Assembly: GCA_030041355.1 (NCBI GenBank)
Contig: JASHNZ010000105.1
Location: 62,001 to 126,000 of the forward strand
Length of the DNA: 64,000 nucleotides
Reading direction: 5' to 3'
DNA from: Nitrososphaerales archaeon
GTDB lineage: Archaea > Thermoproteota > Nitrososphaeria > Nitrososphaerales > CADDZS01
In this document: positions 25,697-33,364 of the stretch, one piece after another
Numbering within the stretch: position 1 is the first letter of the stretch
Layout of the letters: every line of letters begins with the position of its first letter
Position numbers and translations under genes: made by a program
The notes under the pieces: model-generated
What the model saw: the letters and a program-made list of their open reading frames with translations, nothing else
The model's database searches: none
Told to the model about the DNA's origin: nothing

Positions 25697-25870
25697 TTAG
25701 GTAGATCTAAGGTCTCCTTCTTCCTCGTCTTCCTCTGCATCGAGCTCTTCAGATTCTTCCTCAGACTCTTCCTCGGAGTCGGATTCAAAGTTTTCCTCTG
25801 CCTGTCTTTCATCCTTTTTTGATAGGCGCGATGATCGTTGTTTTTTACCTCTCTTGCTTTTCGCAGGCAT
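25697..25870 (-). CDS. Small protein with basic head and acidic tail, unknown
   Basis: A 57-aa ORF starting at ATG 25870 and ending TAA at 25697. The first 23 residues are Lys/Arg-rich (MPAKSKRGKKQRSSRLSKK) and the next 30 are nearly all Glu, Asp and Ser. The charge segregation resembles nucleic-acid-binding or histone-chaperone-like tails, but I know no family. A GTGAGAA lies 5-11 nt upstream of the ATG as a weak ribosome site. Its third-position base use is consistent with coding. Confidence 0.5.
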   Translation of the reverse strand: MPAKSKRGKKQRSSRLSKKDERQAEENFESDSEEESEEESEELDAEEDEEEGDLRST

Positions 25871-25944
25871 TAATTCTCACTATTCCAAGAAAAATCTACT
25901 GTCTAACGAATTTTAGATTTATTTTACTTGAGGATGCTAATACA

Positions 25945-26226
25945 CTAATCTCTGGATCCCACGATTGAATAGACTATAAGCCCGAAGCCCACTACTTCTG
26001 CACCTGCTTGTATAGATTCAACAGTATCCAATCCATAATGCAGAAACTCGAATAGCAATCCTGCCGCGGCAGCCCCTACTGCCACGAATACGAATCCGAG
26101 AGCAAGGAAGAGCAAAGACTTGCTGTTGGTTTTCCTATATCCCTTCGAAGCATAGTATACTATGACGAGACCCAAGGCCAGGATCGTGACCTGCAGAGCA
26201 CTTAGAAGATCTAGAATGTCTGACAA
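25945..26226 (-). CDS. Small three-helix membrane protein, DUF7521-like
   Basis: A 93-aa protein with three membrane helices (about 8-26, 36-60, 72-88). Small proteins of this kind, named DUF7521 in haloarchaea, are often encoded directly after an ArsR-like wHTH gene, as here (12-nt gap). The usual interpretation, which is inference, is a membrane sensor or anchor for the regulator. It is presumably co-transcribed with the wHTH gene at 26239-26595. Confidence 0.6.
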   Translation of the reverse strand: MSDILDLLSALQVTILALGLVIVYYASKGYRKTNSKSLLFLALGFVFVAVGAAAAGLLFEFLHYGLDTVESIQAGAEVVGFGLIVYSIVGSRD

Positions 26227-26238
26227 CTTATCTCAAAA

Positions 26239-26595
26239 TCACGCTCTCATGGAAGTCCATAGTCTTGACAGTCTACCAGCCACGTCCTCGTTGAGCTCGA
26301 CATCAAGCAGAATCTCTGCAGGATTCAGATCCATGTGTATTGTCTTGAAAGCGCTCCTGTAGAGCTCGAACTTCTTTCCTTCCTCAGTAAGTACAGTCTT
26401 CTCTACGGTCAGAATTCCGATGTCTTTCATTTCATTTACTCTTCTATAGGCCGTGCTTATCGGAATGCTTTCTGATTTCGACAACTCTTCTACAGATTGA
26501 GCTTTATCTATCGTGCTGAGAATTATTTTCCTACAGTATTCATCAGCCAATGACCTGATCAATGCGTCCCGGACTGTTTGGCTGGTGATCCTCAT
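26239..26595 (-). CDS. Winged-helix transcription regulator (ArsR-like)
   Basis: A 118-aa DNA-binding protein. The helix-turn-helix is in AQSVEELSKSESIPISTAYRRVNEMKDIGIL (about 32-62), followed by a wing ILTVEKTVLTEEGKKFELYRS. It carries a copy of the ATTCTCA-N4-TGAGAAC palindrome 12 bp upstream of its own TATA-like box, so it may regulate itself and, by inference, the other eight promoters with that motif. The gene has the adjacent membrane protein as its only operon partner. It is the best candidate in the window for the shared regulator, but not proven. Confidence 0.75.
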   Translation of the reverse strand: MRITSQTVRDALIRSLADEYCRKIILSTIDKAQSVEELSKSESIPISTAYRRVNEMKDIGILTVEKTVLTEEGKKFELYRSAFKTIHMDLNPAEILLDVELNEDVAGRLSRLWTSMRA

Positions 26596-26660
26596 TTACC
26601 GAAACCAGAACTAACAAACCATGTAAAATTGATGTAGTTGCATTATTAAGTAAGCACACG

Positions 26661-26678
26661 ATTCTCAACTTTGAGAAC
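26661..26678 (-). promoter_or_regulatory. Palindromic operator of the wHTH/membrane-protein pair
   Basis: ATTCTCA-ACTT-TGAGAAC, one mismatch. The minus-strand TATA-like box (ATTATTAAG, 26642-26650) lies about 12 bp away. The start codon of the regulator is at 26595. Confidence 0.7.
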
Positions 26679-26763
26679 CGGACAGAACGCTGTTATTATA
26701 GAGCATGTTGAGGACCCGGTTGTTACACTGACATAGTCGCTCATGGTCACGAGACTGCAAAAG

Positions 26764-27198
26764 TCAGAACTGGTGCTTGGTCTCTTCCAGATAAGTTACG
26801 AGTTTTCTGATTTTTCGAACAGTTTCCGGATGGAGTCCATGTTCAATTCGTTCGGCGTCGCTTGTCGCTATATCCTTTGGAAGGCCAATTAAAATTAGAA
26901 ACTTTCTAAGTGTTTCATGGCGATCTTTCATACTGCGAGCTAAGCTCCGACCTGATTCGGTTAGAGCCATTCCGCGGTATGGTTCGTACACAAGGTATCC
27001 ATCCCTGTGAAGCTTCTTCACGATGCTCGTTACGGTGGGTTTCGAGACACCCATACGTTCCGCGATCTCTGACGTGGAGGCAAAGCCCTTTTCAACAACC
27101 AAGGAGTCGATCATTTCGAGATAGTCTTCCGTTGCCTCGGTCGACTTGCGCTCCAGAACTTTTTCCATGATGTTGCTGCTCGTTTGTTGTATAGTCAT
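26764..27198 (-). CDS. DtxR/MntR-family metal-dependent regulator
   Basis: A 144-aa protein with an N-terminal wHTH (SEIAERMGVSKPTVTSIVKKLHRDGYLVYEPYRGMALTESG-like region, about 42-82) and a short dimerisation/metal domain. Putative metal ligands include the His of RHETLRKF and the DAERIEHGLHPET stretch near 115-128. It lacks the SH3-like third domain of DtxR and so matches MntR in length. It is divergent from a metal-exporter-like gene, with about 86 bp between, and probably controls it in response to Mn or Fe. Confidence 0.88.
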   Translation of the reverse strand: MTIQQTSSNIMEKVLERKSTEATEDYLEMIDSLVVEKGFASTSEIAERMGVSKPTVTSIVKKLHRDGYLVYEPYRGMALTESGRSLARSMKDRHETLRKFLILIGLPKDIATSDAERIEHGLHPETVRKIRKLVTYLEETKHQF

Positions 27199-27284
27199 TC
27201 GCTTCCTTCAGGTTAGGCTCGAATGCTTGATCTGCGTTATTGGGAAACAAAAGGATTAATGTTTTGTGCTTTTTTGATTCTATA

Positions 27285-28025
27285 ATGCCACAACAACAAG
27301 AACAGATTTGTGAGACTTGCAAATGCAGTCAAAATTCCTGCCGAGAGTGTACCAATCAAAAGGAGTGCCATTACTGCAATTCCACGAGAGCTTGCTGTTG
27401 TTCAAACTCACACGTTGTTTGGCATCAGAACCAAGTCCGCAAAGGAGTGTTGCTTGAGTATTTCAGCCTAGGATGGATGAGCGTCGAAGTCATAGCTTCT
27501 GTTATTGCAGGATTCATCATTGGCAAGAGCTTTGCACTGCTGGCCTTTGGCGGTGATAGCGTGATCGAATTGATCTCTGCTTACGCGGTCTTGGGCTACC
27601 TTAGGAAATCGAGTCGAGGCATTTCAGATATTGAAAGCGAATCTGAAGGAACGGAAAAGATAGCTACGCTACTTTTGTTCCTTCTGATGCCCGTAATTGC
27701 AGGTGGGGCTATCTACTCTTTTCATTTAGGAATCGAGCCAAAGGCTTCTCTACTTGGGATTGCTGTAGCTGTCGGAGCTGTTATCATAATGCCGATAGTT
27801 TGGAAGGAAAAGAAGAGAATAGGAACTGATGGAAACATTCCACCTCTCACAATTGATGCCATCGAATCTGCAACCTGCTTTTTCATGTCCGTTGCGTTGC
27901 TTGGCGGATTGCTCATCAATTTCTTTCTGCACATCACTTGGGCCGACTACGTTGCAACCGTAATAATTTTAGGGTTCGTAGCATTGGAAATCAGAGAATC
28001 GATCGAGGATATCAGAGCGAAATGA
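27285..28025 (+). CDS. CDF-like cation efflux membrane protein with Cys-rich N-terminus
   Basis: A 246-aa protein from ATG 27285 (an upstream in-frame start at 27240 adds 15 residues). The first 45 residues hold about twelve cysteines in pairs (CETCKCSQNSCREC, ECHYC, ACCC) and one or two His, a likely metal-binding tail. Then come six helices. TM2 has FGGDSVIEL and TM5 has TIDAIESATCFF, the paired acidic residues seen in cation diffusion facilitators. It faces a DtxR-like regulator, supporting transition-metal export. The metal is unknown; the thiolate cluster suggests a soft metal such as Zn, Cd or Cu. Confidence 0.75.
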   Translation: MPQQQEQICETCKCSQNSCRECTNQKECHYCNSTRACCCSNSHVVWHQNQVRKGVLLEYFSLGWMSVEVIASVIAGFIIGKSFALLAFGGDSVIELISAYAVLGYLRKSSRGISDIESESEGTEKIATLLLFLLMPVIAGGAIYSFHLGIEPKASLLGIAVAVGAVIIMPIVWKEKKRIGTDGNIPPLTIDAIESATCFFMSVALLGGLLINFFLHITWADYVATVIILGFVALEIRESIEDIRAK

Positions 28026-28111
28026 GGTGCTACGTATATCAGAGCCGTAGCAGAGTTCAAGCTGCCTTCCTGGGAATACTCATCGGCTCTTCCCGAGGCA
28101 AATACGCGCAT

Positions 28112-28225
28112 TTAGTCAGAAGTCTTGGTATCGGAAGAGTTCACGCGCTCGGTTTCAGTCTTAGCATCATTTTTCTTCTTTTTCTTGCGGCTCATCATGC
28201 GGTTTGCAAAATCTCGTGATACCAA
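28112..28225 (-). CDS. Possible 37-aa Lys-rich small protein
   Basis: ORF from TTG 28225 to TAA 28112 with a five-lysine run (MSRKKKKKNDAK) and a hydrophilic tail. It lies directly downstream of the ZIP transporter on the same strand, with 18 nt between. A competing plus-strand ORF (28022-28219, 65 aa with a C-terminal hydrophobic stretch, ATGA-overlapping the CDF stop) covers the same bases. At most one is likely real. Confidence 0.28.
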   Translation of the reverse strand: MVSRDFANRMMSRKKKKKNDAKTETERVNSSDTKTSD

Positions 28226-28243
28226 AGAGAGTTTCTCACTAAT

Positions 28244-28993
28244 TTATAACAGGTTGACGATGAAACCTATCGCGAATCCTATGAAAATGCCCACGTACGC
28301 GATTCTCTGTTGGAGCAGATCGGTACCTCCCAATAGAACCTTTAACATTGGAAGGATGACGTAAAGGATGGCTCCAATAGCTAATCCATCGAAAAGAACG
28401 TCGAAGATTTTCGAGTTGTAGTAGAATCCGATTGCTCCGCCAAGTATCGTCGGGACGCCACCCACCAGAAAGAGTCCTAGCAAAACGGCCATTCTCCGAT
28501 CCATCCGCCCCAAAAATGGCGATACGATTGGAAACCCTTCCGTCACGTTCTGAAAGGTGAACCCGATGAGCACAACCAACGTTACACCCGTGAGCCCGAG
28601 CGCTACGCCGAGGGAACCGAAGACTAGACCTTCTGTAAGATTTTGCAAACCGATTCCCAGTGCGATTAGGAGCGACAGCTGCACAGGTGTAAGTCCAGTC
28701 TTTGATCGGCTTTCGATGTAGAATAGCGCAAAGAATCCTACAACGAGCGACACTGTAAATAGCACGTCGAAGAAGAGCGATGAACCGTAGCCATACAGAG
28801 AACCGTTGTACAGATCCGGAGTGACATCGGAGAAGACATCTGCCATCAAAAAGACGAGTATGCCAATTGCGATTGCGAGTAGCATCTTCCTCAATGAATC
28901 GCTCATCTGTCTCTTGAGCACGACCGGTAGCGACAGAAAAATAGACAAACCCATGATCGCCGAAAATAGCAGCGTCTCTGCGAAGGTGACCAT
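28244..28993 (-). CDS. ZIP-family metal transporter
   Basis: A 249-aa protein with about eight helices, started at ATG 28993; the longer frame to 29068 would run across the divergent promoter. TM4 carries ALGIGLQNLTEGLVFG and TM5 carries FTFQNVTEGFPIV, the paired metal-binding motifs of ZIP proteins (usually HNxPEG), here with Gln-Asn in place of His-Asn. The first-His replacement is also seen in some GufA-like ZIPs. It would import Zn, Fe or Mn. Divergent from the HTH/ferritin-like gene. Confidence 0.85.
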   Translation of the reverse strand: MVTFAETLLFSAIMGLSIFLSLPVVLKRQMSDSLRKMLLAIAIGILVFLMADVFSDVTPDLYNGSLYGYGSSLFFDVLFTVSLVVGFFALFYIESRSKTGLTPVQLSLLIALGIGLQNLTEGLVFGSLGVALGLTGVTLVVLIGFTFQNVTEGFPIVSPFLGRMDRRMAVLLGLFLVGGVPTILGGAIGFYYNSKIFDVLFDGLAIGAILYVILPMLKVLLGGTDLLQQRIAYVGIFIGFAIGFIVNLL

Positions 28994-29055
28994 TATTTGG
29001 ATGGTATGACATACGGCATATTTAATGTGAACGGTGTTAGTGCAAACCCATAACA

Positions 29056-29068
29056 GTGTTAATAACAC
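29056..29068. promoter_or_regulatory. 13-bp palindrome between ZIP and HTH-ferritin genes
   Basis: GTGTTA-A-TAACAC is a perfect odd palindrome. Another GTGTTA occurs 22 nt to the left (29034-29039), in AACGGTGTTAGT. They sit in the shared promoter region, between a TATTTAA box (about 29020) and the ATG at 29116, so they are plausible operator sites for the HTH protein encoded next door. Confidence 0.45.
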
Positions 29069-29115
29069 AGCGTGAATTTGTCAGCACAAAATAGAGGAGA
29101 TTTTGGATAGCGCAA

Positions 29116-29844
29116 ATGAATGAGATCAAAAATGCGGAAAGACTCATGCCAGCCATCAGAGCTGACCTCACCAAAAGACTTGCGGACCAAGGCTTCCGTG
29201 TAAAGGATATTGCGGATGCTTTGAACATTACACAACCGGCAGTCACCCAGTATCTCAAGGGTAAAAGAGGGGCAACTTACAAGTCCATGAAGCAAATTGA
29301 TGCCATAATAGATCCTCTGGCCGACAAGCTTGCAAAGAAAATACGTTCTGGACAGGGAGGGCTCGAACTCTTCGAACTGTCAGAAACAGCTCATCAGCTC
29401 ATGGTCATGAATAAAGAGGGAGGAGTGACAGTGCATGAAGGAGCGAATGAGCCGGATAGAAACAGAGCGTCTGTAAATCTTCTGAAAGAGAGGTTGCAGC
29501 TTGAGCTGACTGCGGCCGAAAAATATCTCGAGCTTGCCAACAGAACCTCGGATGAGCATACGAAACTCCTTTTGCGGCTTATCGCATCGGATAGCATAAG
29601 GCATGGCGATACAGTCTCGCAAGTGATTTCATGGCTCGAGCTCGGAGGATCAAAGCGTGAATTTCGCACTCCTGAACGCGAAGTGTTAGAGCAAATGATT
29701 TCTCTTGAAGATTCTGCGAAGGAAGTTAATCTGAGAAAAAGCGTTAGAGTGGCCCATCCTGTGGCTCGACTCTTGCTTGAGTGGATAGACGCAGACGAAG
29801 AAAAACATGAAAAGATAGTCAAAAAGATGCTGAGCCTTGCCTAA
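29116..29844 (+). CDS. HTH regulator fused to a ferritin-like domain
   Basis: A 242-aa two-domain protein. Residues about 10-65 form a Cro/XRE-like HTH (VKDIADALNITQPAVTQYLKGKRG), typical of archaeal regulators. After a linker, residues about 118-242 form two long helical pairs with ELTAAEKYLELA, SDSIRHGD, EDSAKEV and DADEEKHEKI, resembling the E/ExxH pattern of rubrerythrin-like diiron proteins. The first ExxH is degenerate (SIRH). The likely role is sensing iron or peroxide and regulating the divergent ZIP gene; that is inference from the fusion and position. Confidence 0.7.
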   Translation: MNEIKNAERLMPAIRADLTKRLADQGFRVKDIADALNITQPAVTQYLKGKRGATYKSMKQIDAIIDPLADKLAKKIRSGQGGLELFELSETAHQLMVMNKEGGVTVHEGANEPDRNRASVNLLKERLQLELTAAEKYLELANRTSDEHTKLLLRLIASDSIRHGDTVSQVISWLELGGSKREFRTPEREVLEQMISLEDSAKEVNLRKSVRVAHPVARLLLEWIDADEEKHEKIVKKMLSLA

Positions 29845-29886
29845 TTTGAGGCCCTATGTCTTGATGCTTTAGAGGAATTGCGCAGG

Positions 29887-30180
29887 ATGCCAAAGAAAAA
29901 ATTCAGCCTTACAGCCAAAATAAGCAGTGACAATCCTTTGGCGATCAAACCGGTGCTCGAACGGCTAATTGGCACTGATGGCAAAATCAACTCTACTAGC
30001 GAAGGATTCGAGATTGTTGCGGAGTTCGAGGGCCAGAGCGCAAAGGATCTGAATCGGATGTTGCTTTCGGAAATGAGGCGAGCTGAAAAGAAAACTAGGC
30101 TTCGCGCGGAGTGGACTTTGGGGAATACGGTGGAAAAATACTTTGATTATGTGCCAAAAGGGAAGCAGAAAATAGATTGA
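29887..30180 (+). CDS. Conserved hypothetical small protein
   Basis: A 97-aa soluble protein from ATG 29887 (a TTG at 29878 adds three residues; AGAGGA precedes it). The central FEIVAEFEGQSAKDLNRMLLSEMRRAEKKTRLRAEWT has the look of a two-layer alpha/beta fold similar in size to Pcc1/KEOPS-type proteins. That resemblance is weak. It follows the HTH-ferritin gene by 42 nt on the same strand and may be co-transcribed. No function assigned. Confidence 0.6.
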   Translation: MPKKKFSLTAKISSDNPLAIKPVLERLIGTDGKINSTSEGFEIVAEFEGQSAKDLNRMLLSEMRRAEKKTRLRAEWTLGNTVEKYFDYVPKGKQKID

Positions 30181-30238
30181 ATTGTTGGCTTGTCATGTAC
30201 ATTCGGGAGTATCGGGCTTTGGAAGAAGCTGAAAATGA

Positions 30239-30382
30239 CTACCCACTGATATTAAAGGTGCCATTTACAGTATTATCTCCGTTAACATCGTCTGATATTT
30301 GCAATTCGTAAGTGTCTCCGTTGGTAAGCGATTTAGAGTTGAAGCTGCCGCGCGTAGTGCGTAAGACGCTGTATATGGTCAA
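30239..30382 (-). pseudogene. Possible remnant of a surface-protein C-terminus
   Basis: A 47-codon frame (TTG 30382 to TAG 30239) reads SLTNGDTYELQISDDVNGDN and ends NGTFNISG. The Asn/Thr/Gly/Asp-rich beta-like composition is typical of archaeal exported proteins, and it is unlike random translation, but it has no signal peptide or proper start. It may be decayed or coincidental. The rest of the 207-bp gap shows nothing clear. Confidence 0.22.
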
Positions 30383-30387
30383 TTAAC

Positions 30388-31119
30388 TCAGGTTCTTCGA
30401 GCTTTTCTGAAGAATTCTCCAGCCTTATCCTCTTCAACAAGTTTCTTCTTAACAAGCTGCCTGCAGGCTATCTCTACCCGATCAAAATCGCGCTTTGATC
30501 CATACCTATCTCGCATTTCTGTGACAATCTGGAAGGGCCCCTTCCACTCTCGTTCACTCAATACCCCCAAAATTTCGGACTCTAGCTGTTCTGACTGTGG
30601 CGCGGACTCGATTTGTTCATGGGCTTGTTCTACCGCGGATGACGTAGAGAGTTTCATCTCATCAATAATTGGAATCCAGTTTACCAGCCTATCCTCTTTG
30701 TTTTCTGCTTCTTTCTGGATGAATTGCGTAGTCCTAGCTTTTCCGAATGATTTTCTATCATCATTCCATTTGAGCAAAAGAGAAGGTTTCCCCAGAGCCA
30801 TCTCATACGTTATAGATTGGATCGACCCTAGCGGTATTGAAAGCGCGACCATAGTTTTTTCGTTAGTCGTGGATTTCTTGCTAGGTAGAGTTTCAGAGTC
30901 TTCCGCCTGTTTCGATTTGTCGTCAGCAGCTTTGGGGCTAATTCTCTCGCTGGCCGCGTGGGCGTTGATCAAATTGATACTTTCCTGCGTCAGTACGAGC
31001 GTTCCTTCAGAGAGACTCAAACCGTTTCTACTAAGTACATTAGATAGCCGCTTGATTGCGTGCTGCTCGCTTTTCGCGTCTTCTTTGGGCTTGTCGGATG
31101 TGTCACTTACGATTGACAT
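30388..31119 (-). CDS. Hypothetical protein with C-terminal winged-helix-like region
   Basis: A 243-aa soluble protein. The N-terminal half has VLSRNGLSLSEGTLVLTQESINLI and IPLGSIQSITYEMALGKPSLLLKW, resembling a PH-like membrane/GRAM fold that is interrupted by a Lys/Ser-rich loop. The C-terminal 65 residues (ILGVLSEREWKGPFQIVTEMRDRYG, VEIACRQLVKKKLVEED) look like a winged helix. I do not recognise the family. It stands alone; the right-hand flank is the ABC transporter with a 160-bp gap. Confidence 0.55.
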   Translation of the reverse strand: MSIVSDTSDKPKEDAKSEQHAIKRLSNVLSRNGLSLSEGTLVLTQESINLINAHAASERISPKAADDKSKQAEDSETLPSKKSTTNEKTMVALSIPLGSIQSITYEMALGKPSLLLKWNDDRKSFGKARTTQFIQKEAENKEDRLVNWIPIIDEMKLSTSSAVEQAHEQIESAPQSEQLESEILGVLSEREWKGPFQIVTEMRDRYGSKRDFDRVEIACRQLVKKKLVEEDKAGEFFRKARRT

Positions 31120-31286
31120 GACTCGAATCTAGCAAAGAGCGAGACTAATCGCTTATAAAAAATCCCCCGCCTTTGAGTGCGCCCGTTCAAAAAGCTACCA
31201 GGAGAATGTACGGGAAGTCCAGAGCTGTTTGATTTTCTCTTCTGCTCAGCTGATTTCCATGTAAATCAATTGACACTACGAATTAT

Positions 31287-32180
31287 TTAACGAGGCGCGA
31301 GGGCCTTATTTGCAGCCAAATAGCCAACCACACCCATCGCAACAGCGAAAGCAGCCAGGTACGCCAGATCCCATCCAAAGCTGATTTGTTGGGAGGAGCT
31401 AAGCATGCCATTTATCATGAGCAGTCTTGCTGCGTTGCAAGCCTTTGTAATCGGGTTAAAGTTAGATATTGCCTTTAACCAGCTTGGAAAGTCCGCAGCT
31501 GGAAACAATGCAGTACTTGTGAAGACAAGAGGAAAAGTCGCAAAGTTGACGATCGCGACAAGTGAATCAATGCTTTTCACAGAGAGAGCCAAAGCTGTGA
31601 ATACGCAAGACAGCGCGAAAGCAAGCAAAGCGAGAGCCCCAAAAGCTCCCACGAAATCTACAACCCCAAAACCCTTCCCTAACATTAGTCCGTTCGGCAG
31701 AAGTATTGCTACCGCGAAAGTGATGAACCCGAGGGCCATGGCCTTCACCATATTTTGAATCACTCCGGAAAAATAAATGGACGCTCTAGAAATAGGAGCG
31801 GCGAGAATGGTGTTTAGAAAACCCAACTGACGGTCAAGCACCAAGTCGATTCCGCCAAAGGCCATGTTGAAGACCAAAATGAGACATATGATGCCCGCCG
31901 TCAGATATGAAATGTAGGTGGCGGCTCCCCCAAAGGTCTGAGAAAGTATGGCCGTTTTAACTTCCTCTAATTCGGAACTCGTCAGCTGAAAACCGTTGAT
32001 GTTCGATGGAACAATACCGGTAGGGTTGAAAGAATTGCCAAACAGTGCAATATAGAACAGAGCCGTGAAGAAGCCCGGAAGCACGGCGGCTGGATTACGA
32101 ATCCACTTGAGCAGCGCCCTTCGAGTCAGCGCCGAGAGATCGCCTAACAAGTCAGCTTGACGACCTCCCGATGTTAACAT
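31287..32180 (-). CDS. ABC-2 type transporter permease
   Basis: A 297-aa membrane subunit with six helices and the ABC-2 layout: a first helix (ALFYIALFGNSF), a long external loop, and then helices 2-6. GIDLVLDRQLGFLNTILAAPISRASIYFSGV is the coupling-helix region conserved in DrrB/NodJ-type exporters. It overlaps the ATPase gene by 29 bp, so they form one transporter. Substrate unknown; such pairs export lipids, drugs or polysaccharides. Confidence 0.88.
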   Translation of the reverse strand: MLTSGGRQADLLGDLSALTRRALLKWIRNPAAVLPGFFTALFYIALFGNSFNPTGIVPSNINGFQLTSSELEEVKTAILSQTFGGAATYISYLTAGIICLILVFNMAFGGIDLVLDRQLGFLNTILAAPISRASIYFSGVIQNMVKAMALGFITFAVAILLPNGLMLGKGFGVVDFVGAFGALALLAFALSCVFTALALSVKSIDSLVAIVNFATFPLVFTSTALFPAADFPSWLKAISNFNPITKACNAARLLMINGMLSSSQQISFGWDLAYLAAFAVAMGVVGYLAANKALAPR

Positions 32181-33147
32181 TTTGTACCCAGGACTCTTGC
32201 GCTTCTCCTTCCTCCTCTCTCATGGTTCGCCCTGTAACTTCCAAGAATACTTCGTCTAGGGTGGGTTTCAAAAAAGAGATCTGGGTAATTTTCAGACCCC
32301 GACTGGTTATACCATCCACTATTGCTGGAATCGCATCCTCAGTCTTTGGAAGCTTTATTTTGTACATGTGCCCGTCACGGCTTACGTCTGACACAGTCGG
32401 GATCGTTCTCAGAAATTCGCTCAGATCAACGCCGTTGCTGACTTCCAGAATGAGGACATTTCCACCAAGCCTTTCCTTAAGACGGGCAGGTGTGTCTAAA
32501 ACCTTGATTACTCCATGATCTATGATCGCGACTCTTCTGCAGAGGCTATCAGCTTCCTCAAGATAATGCGTAGTCATAAAAACGGAAAGACCGCTCACGT
32601 TGAGCTTCTTGATGTATTCCCAGACTTTTGTTCTAGTCTGGATGTCAAGGCCGAGAGTTGGCTCGTCCATAAACAATATTTTTGGCGAGTGCACGAGACC
32701 CATCGCCATCTGGAGGCGGCGCCTCATTCCACCTGAGTACGTCCTAACTCTCCTTTCGGACGCCTCTTCCAAGTCGAATAATCTCAAAAGCTCCCTGGCT
32801 TTCTCCTTCATCTCGGATTGAGGAACATGGTGGAGCTTTCCGAGGAGCATCAGATTCTCAACTCCCTTTAGCTCATCATCGGCCGTCAGCTCTTGGGGCA
32901 CGACGCCTATGCTTTCTCTCACTCTGGCCGACTCATGTTTGACATCGAAACCGGCGACCTTTGCGGTTCCGGAAGTTATAGACGCAAGTGTTGTCAGCAT
33001 CTTGATAGTAGTAGTTTTTCCTGCGCCATTGGGGCCGAGGAATCCGAATACCTCGCCTTCTTCAACGTTGAACGAAACCCCGTCCACTGCTTTTGTTTTT
33101 GGAGGGTATAATTTTGAAAGTTTATCAGCTTCTATGATGGATCCCAT
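32152..33147 (-). CDS. ABC transporter ATPase (DrrA-like)
   Basis: A 331-aa ATPase started at MGSIIEADKL (33147); the longer frame to 33162 has weaker support. It has Walker A GPNGAGKTT near residue 37, Q-loop GVVPQE, signature YSGGMRRRLQ near 138, Walker B ILFMDEPTLGLD and the H-loop TTHYLEEAD. The C-terminal ~90 residues match the DrrA-type extension (FLKPTLDEVFLEVTGR). Partner of the overlapping permease. Confidence 0.93.
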   Translation of the reverse strand: MGSIIEADKLSKLYPPKTKAVDGVSFNVEEGEVFGFLGPNGAGKTTTIKMLTTLASITSGTAKVAGFDVKHESARVRESIGVVPQELTADDELKGVENLMLLGKLHHVPQSEMKEKARELLRLFDLEEASERRVRTYSGGMRRRLQMAMGLVHSPKILFMDEPTLGLDIQTRTKVWEYIKKLNVSGLSVFMTTHYLEEADSLCRRVAIIDHGVIKVLDTPARLKERLGGNVLILEVSNGVDLSEFLRTIPTVSDVSRDGHMYKIKLPKTEDAIPAIVDGITSRGLKITQISFLKPTLDEVFLEVTGRTMREEEGEAQESWVQNVNIGRSSS

Positions 33148-33364
33148 TAATCTCCTCATCAAACTAGGAAAGGGTGTTTTCTAAATTAAAAATCATGCTC
33201 ACTCTTGATAATCACTTAAAGTTCGTTCTGGTCACGGAATGGCCCTGTTGGTTAGATTTCGGTCGCATAACACTGGAAACAATATACTATATTGATCACG
33301 TAGTTTATTGGAATACTTTCACACTCTGAGCTGTTTAAATAATCTCTGAATCGTGGAACGAATT

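Noticed and set aside
28239-29012. 257-aa minus-strand frame over the ZIP gene
   Set aside because: Arg/Ser/His-rich with no membrane or domain pattern; it is the shadow of the ZIP transporter in another frame.
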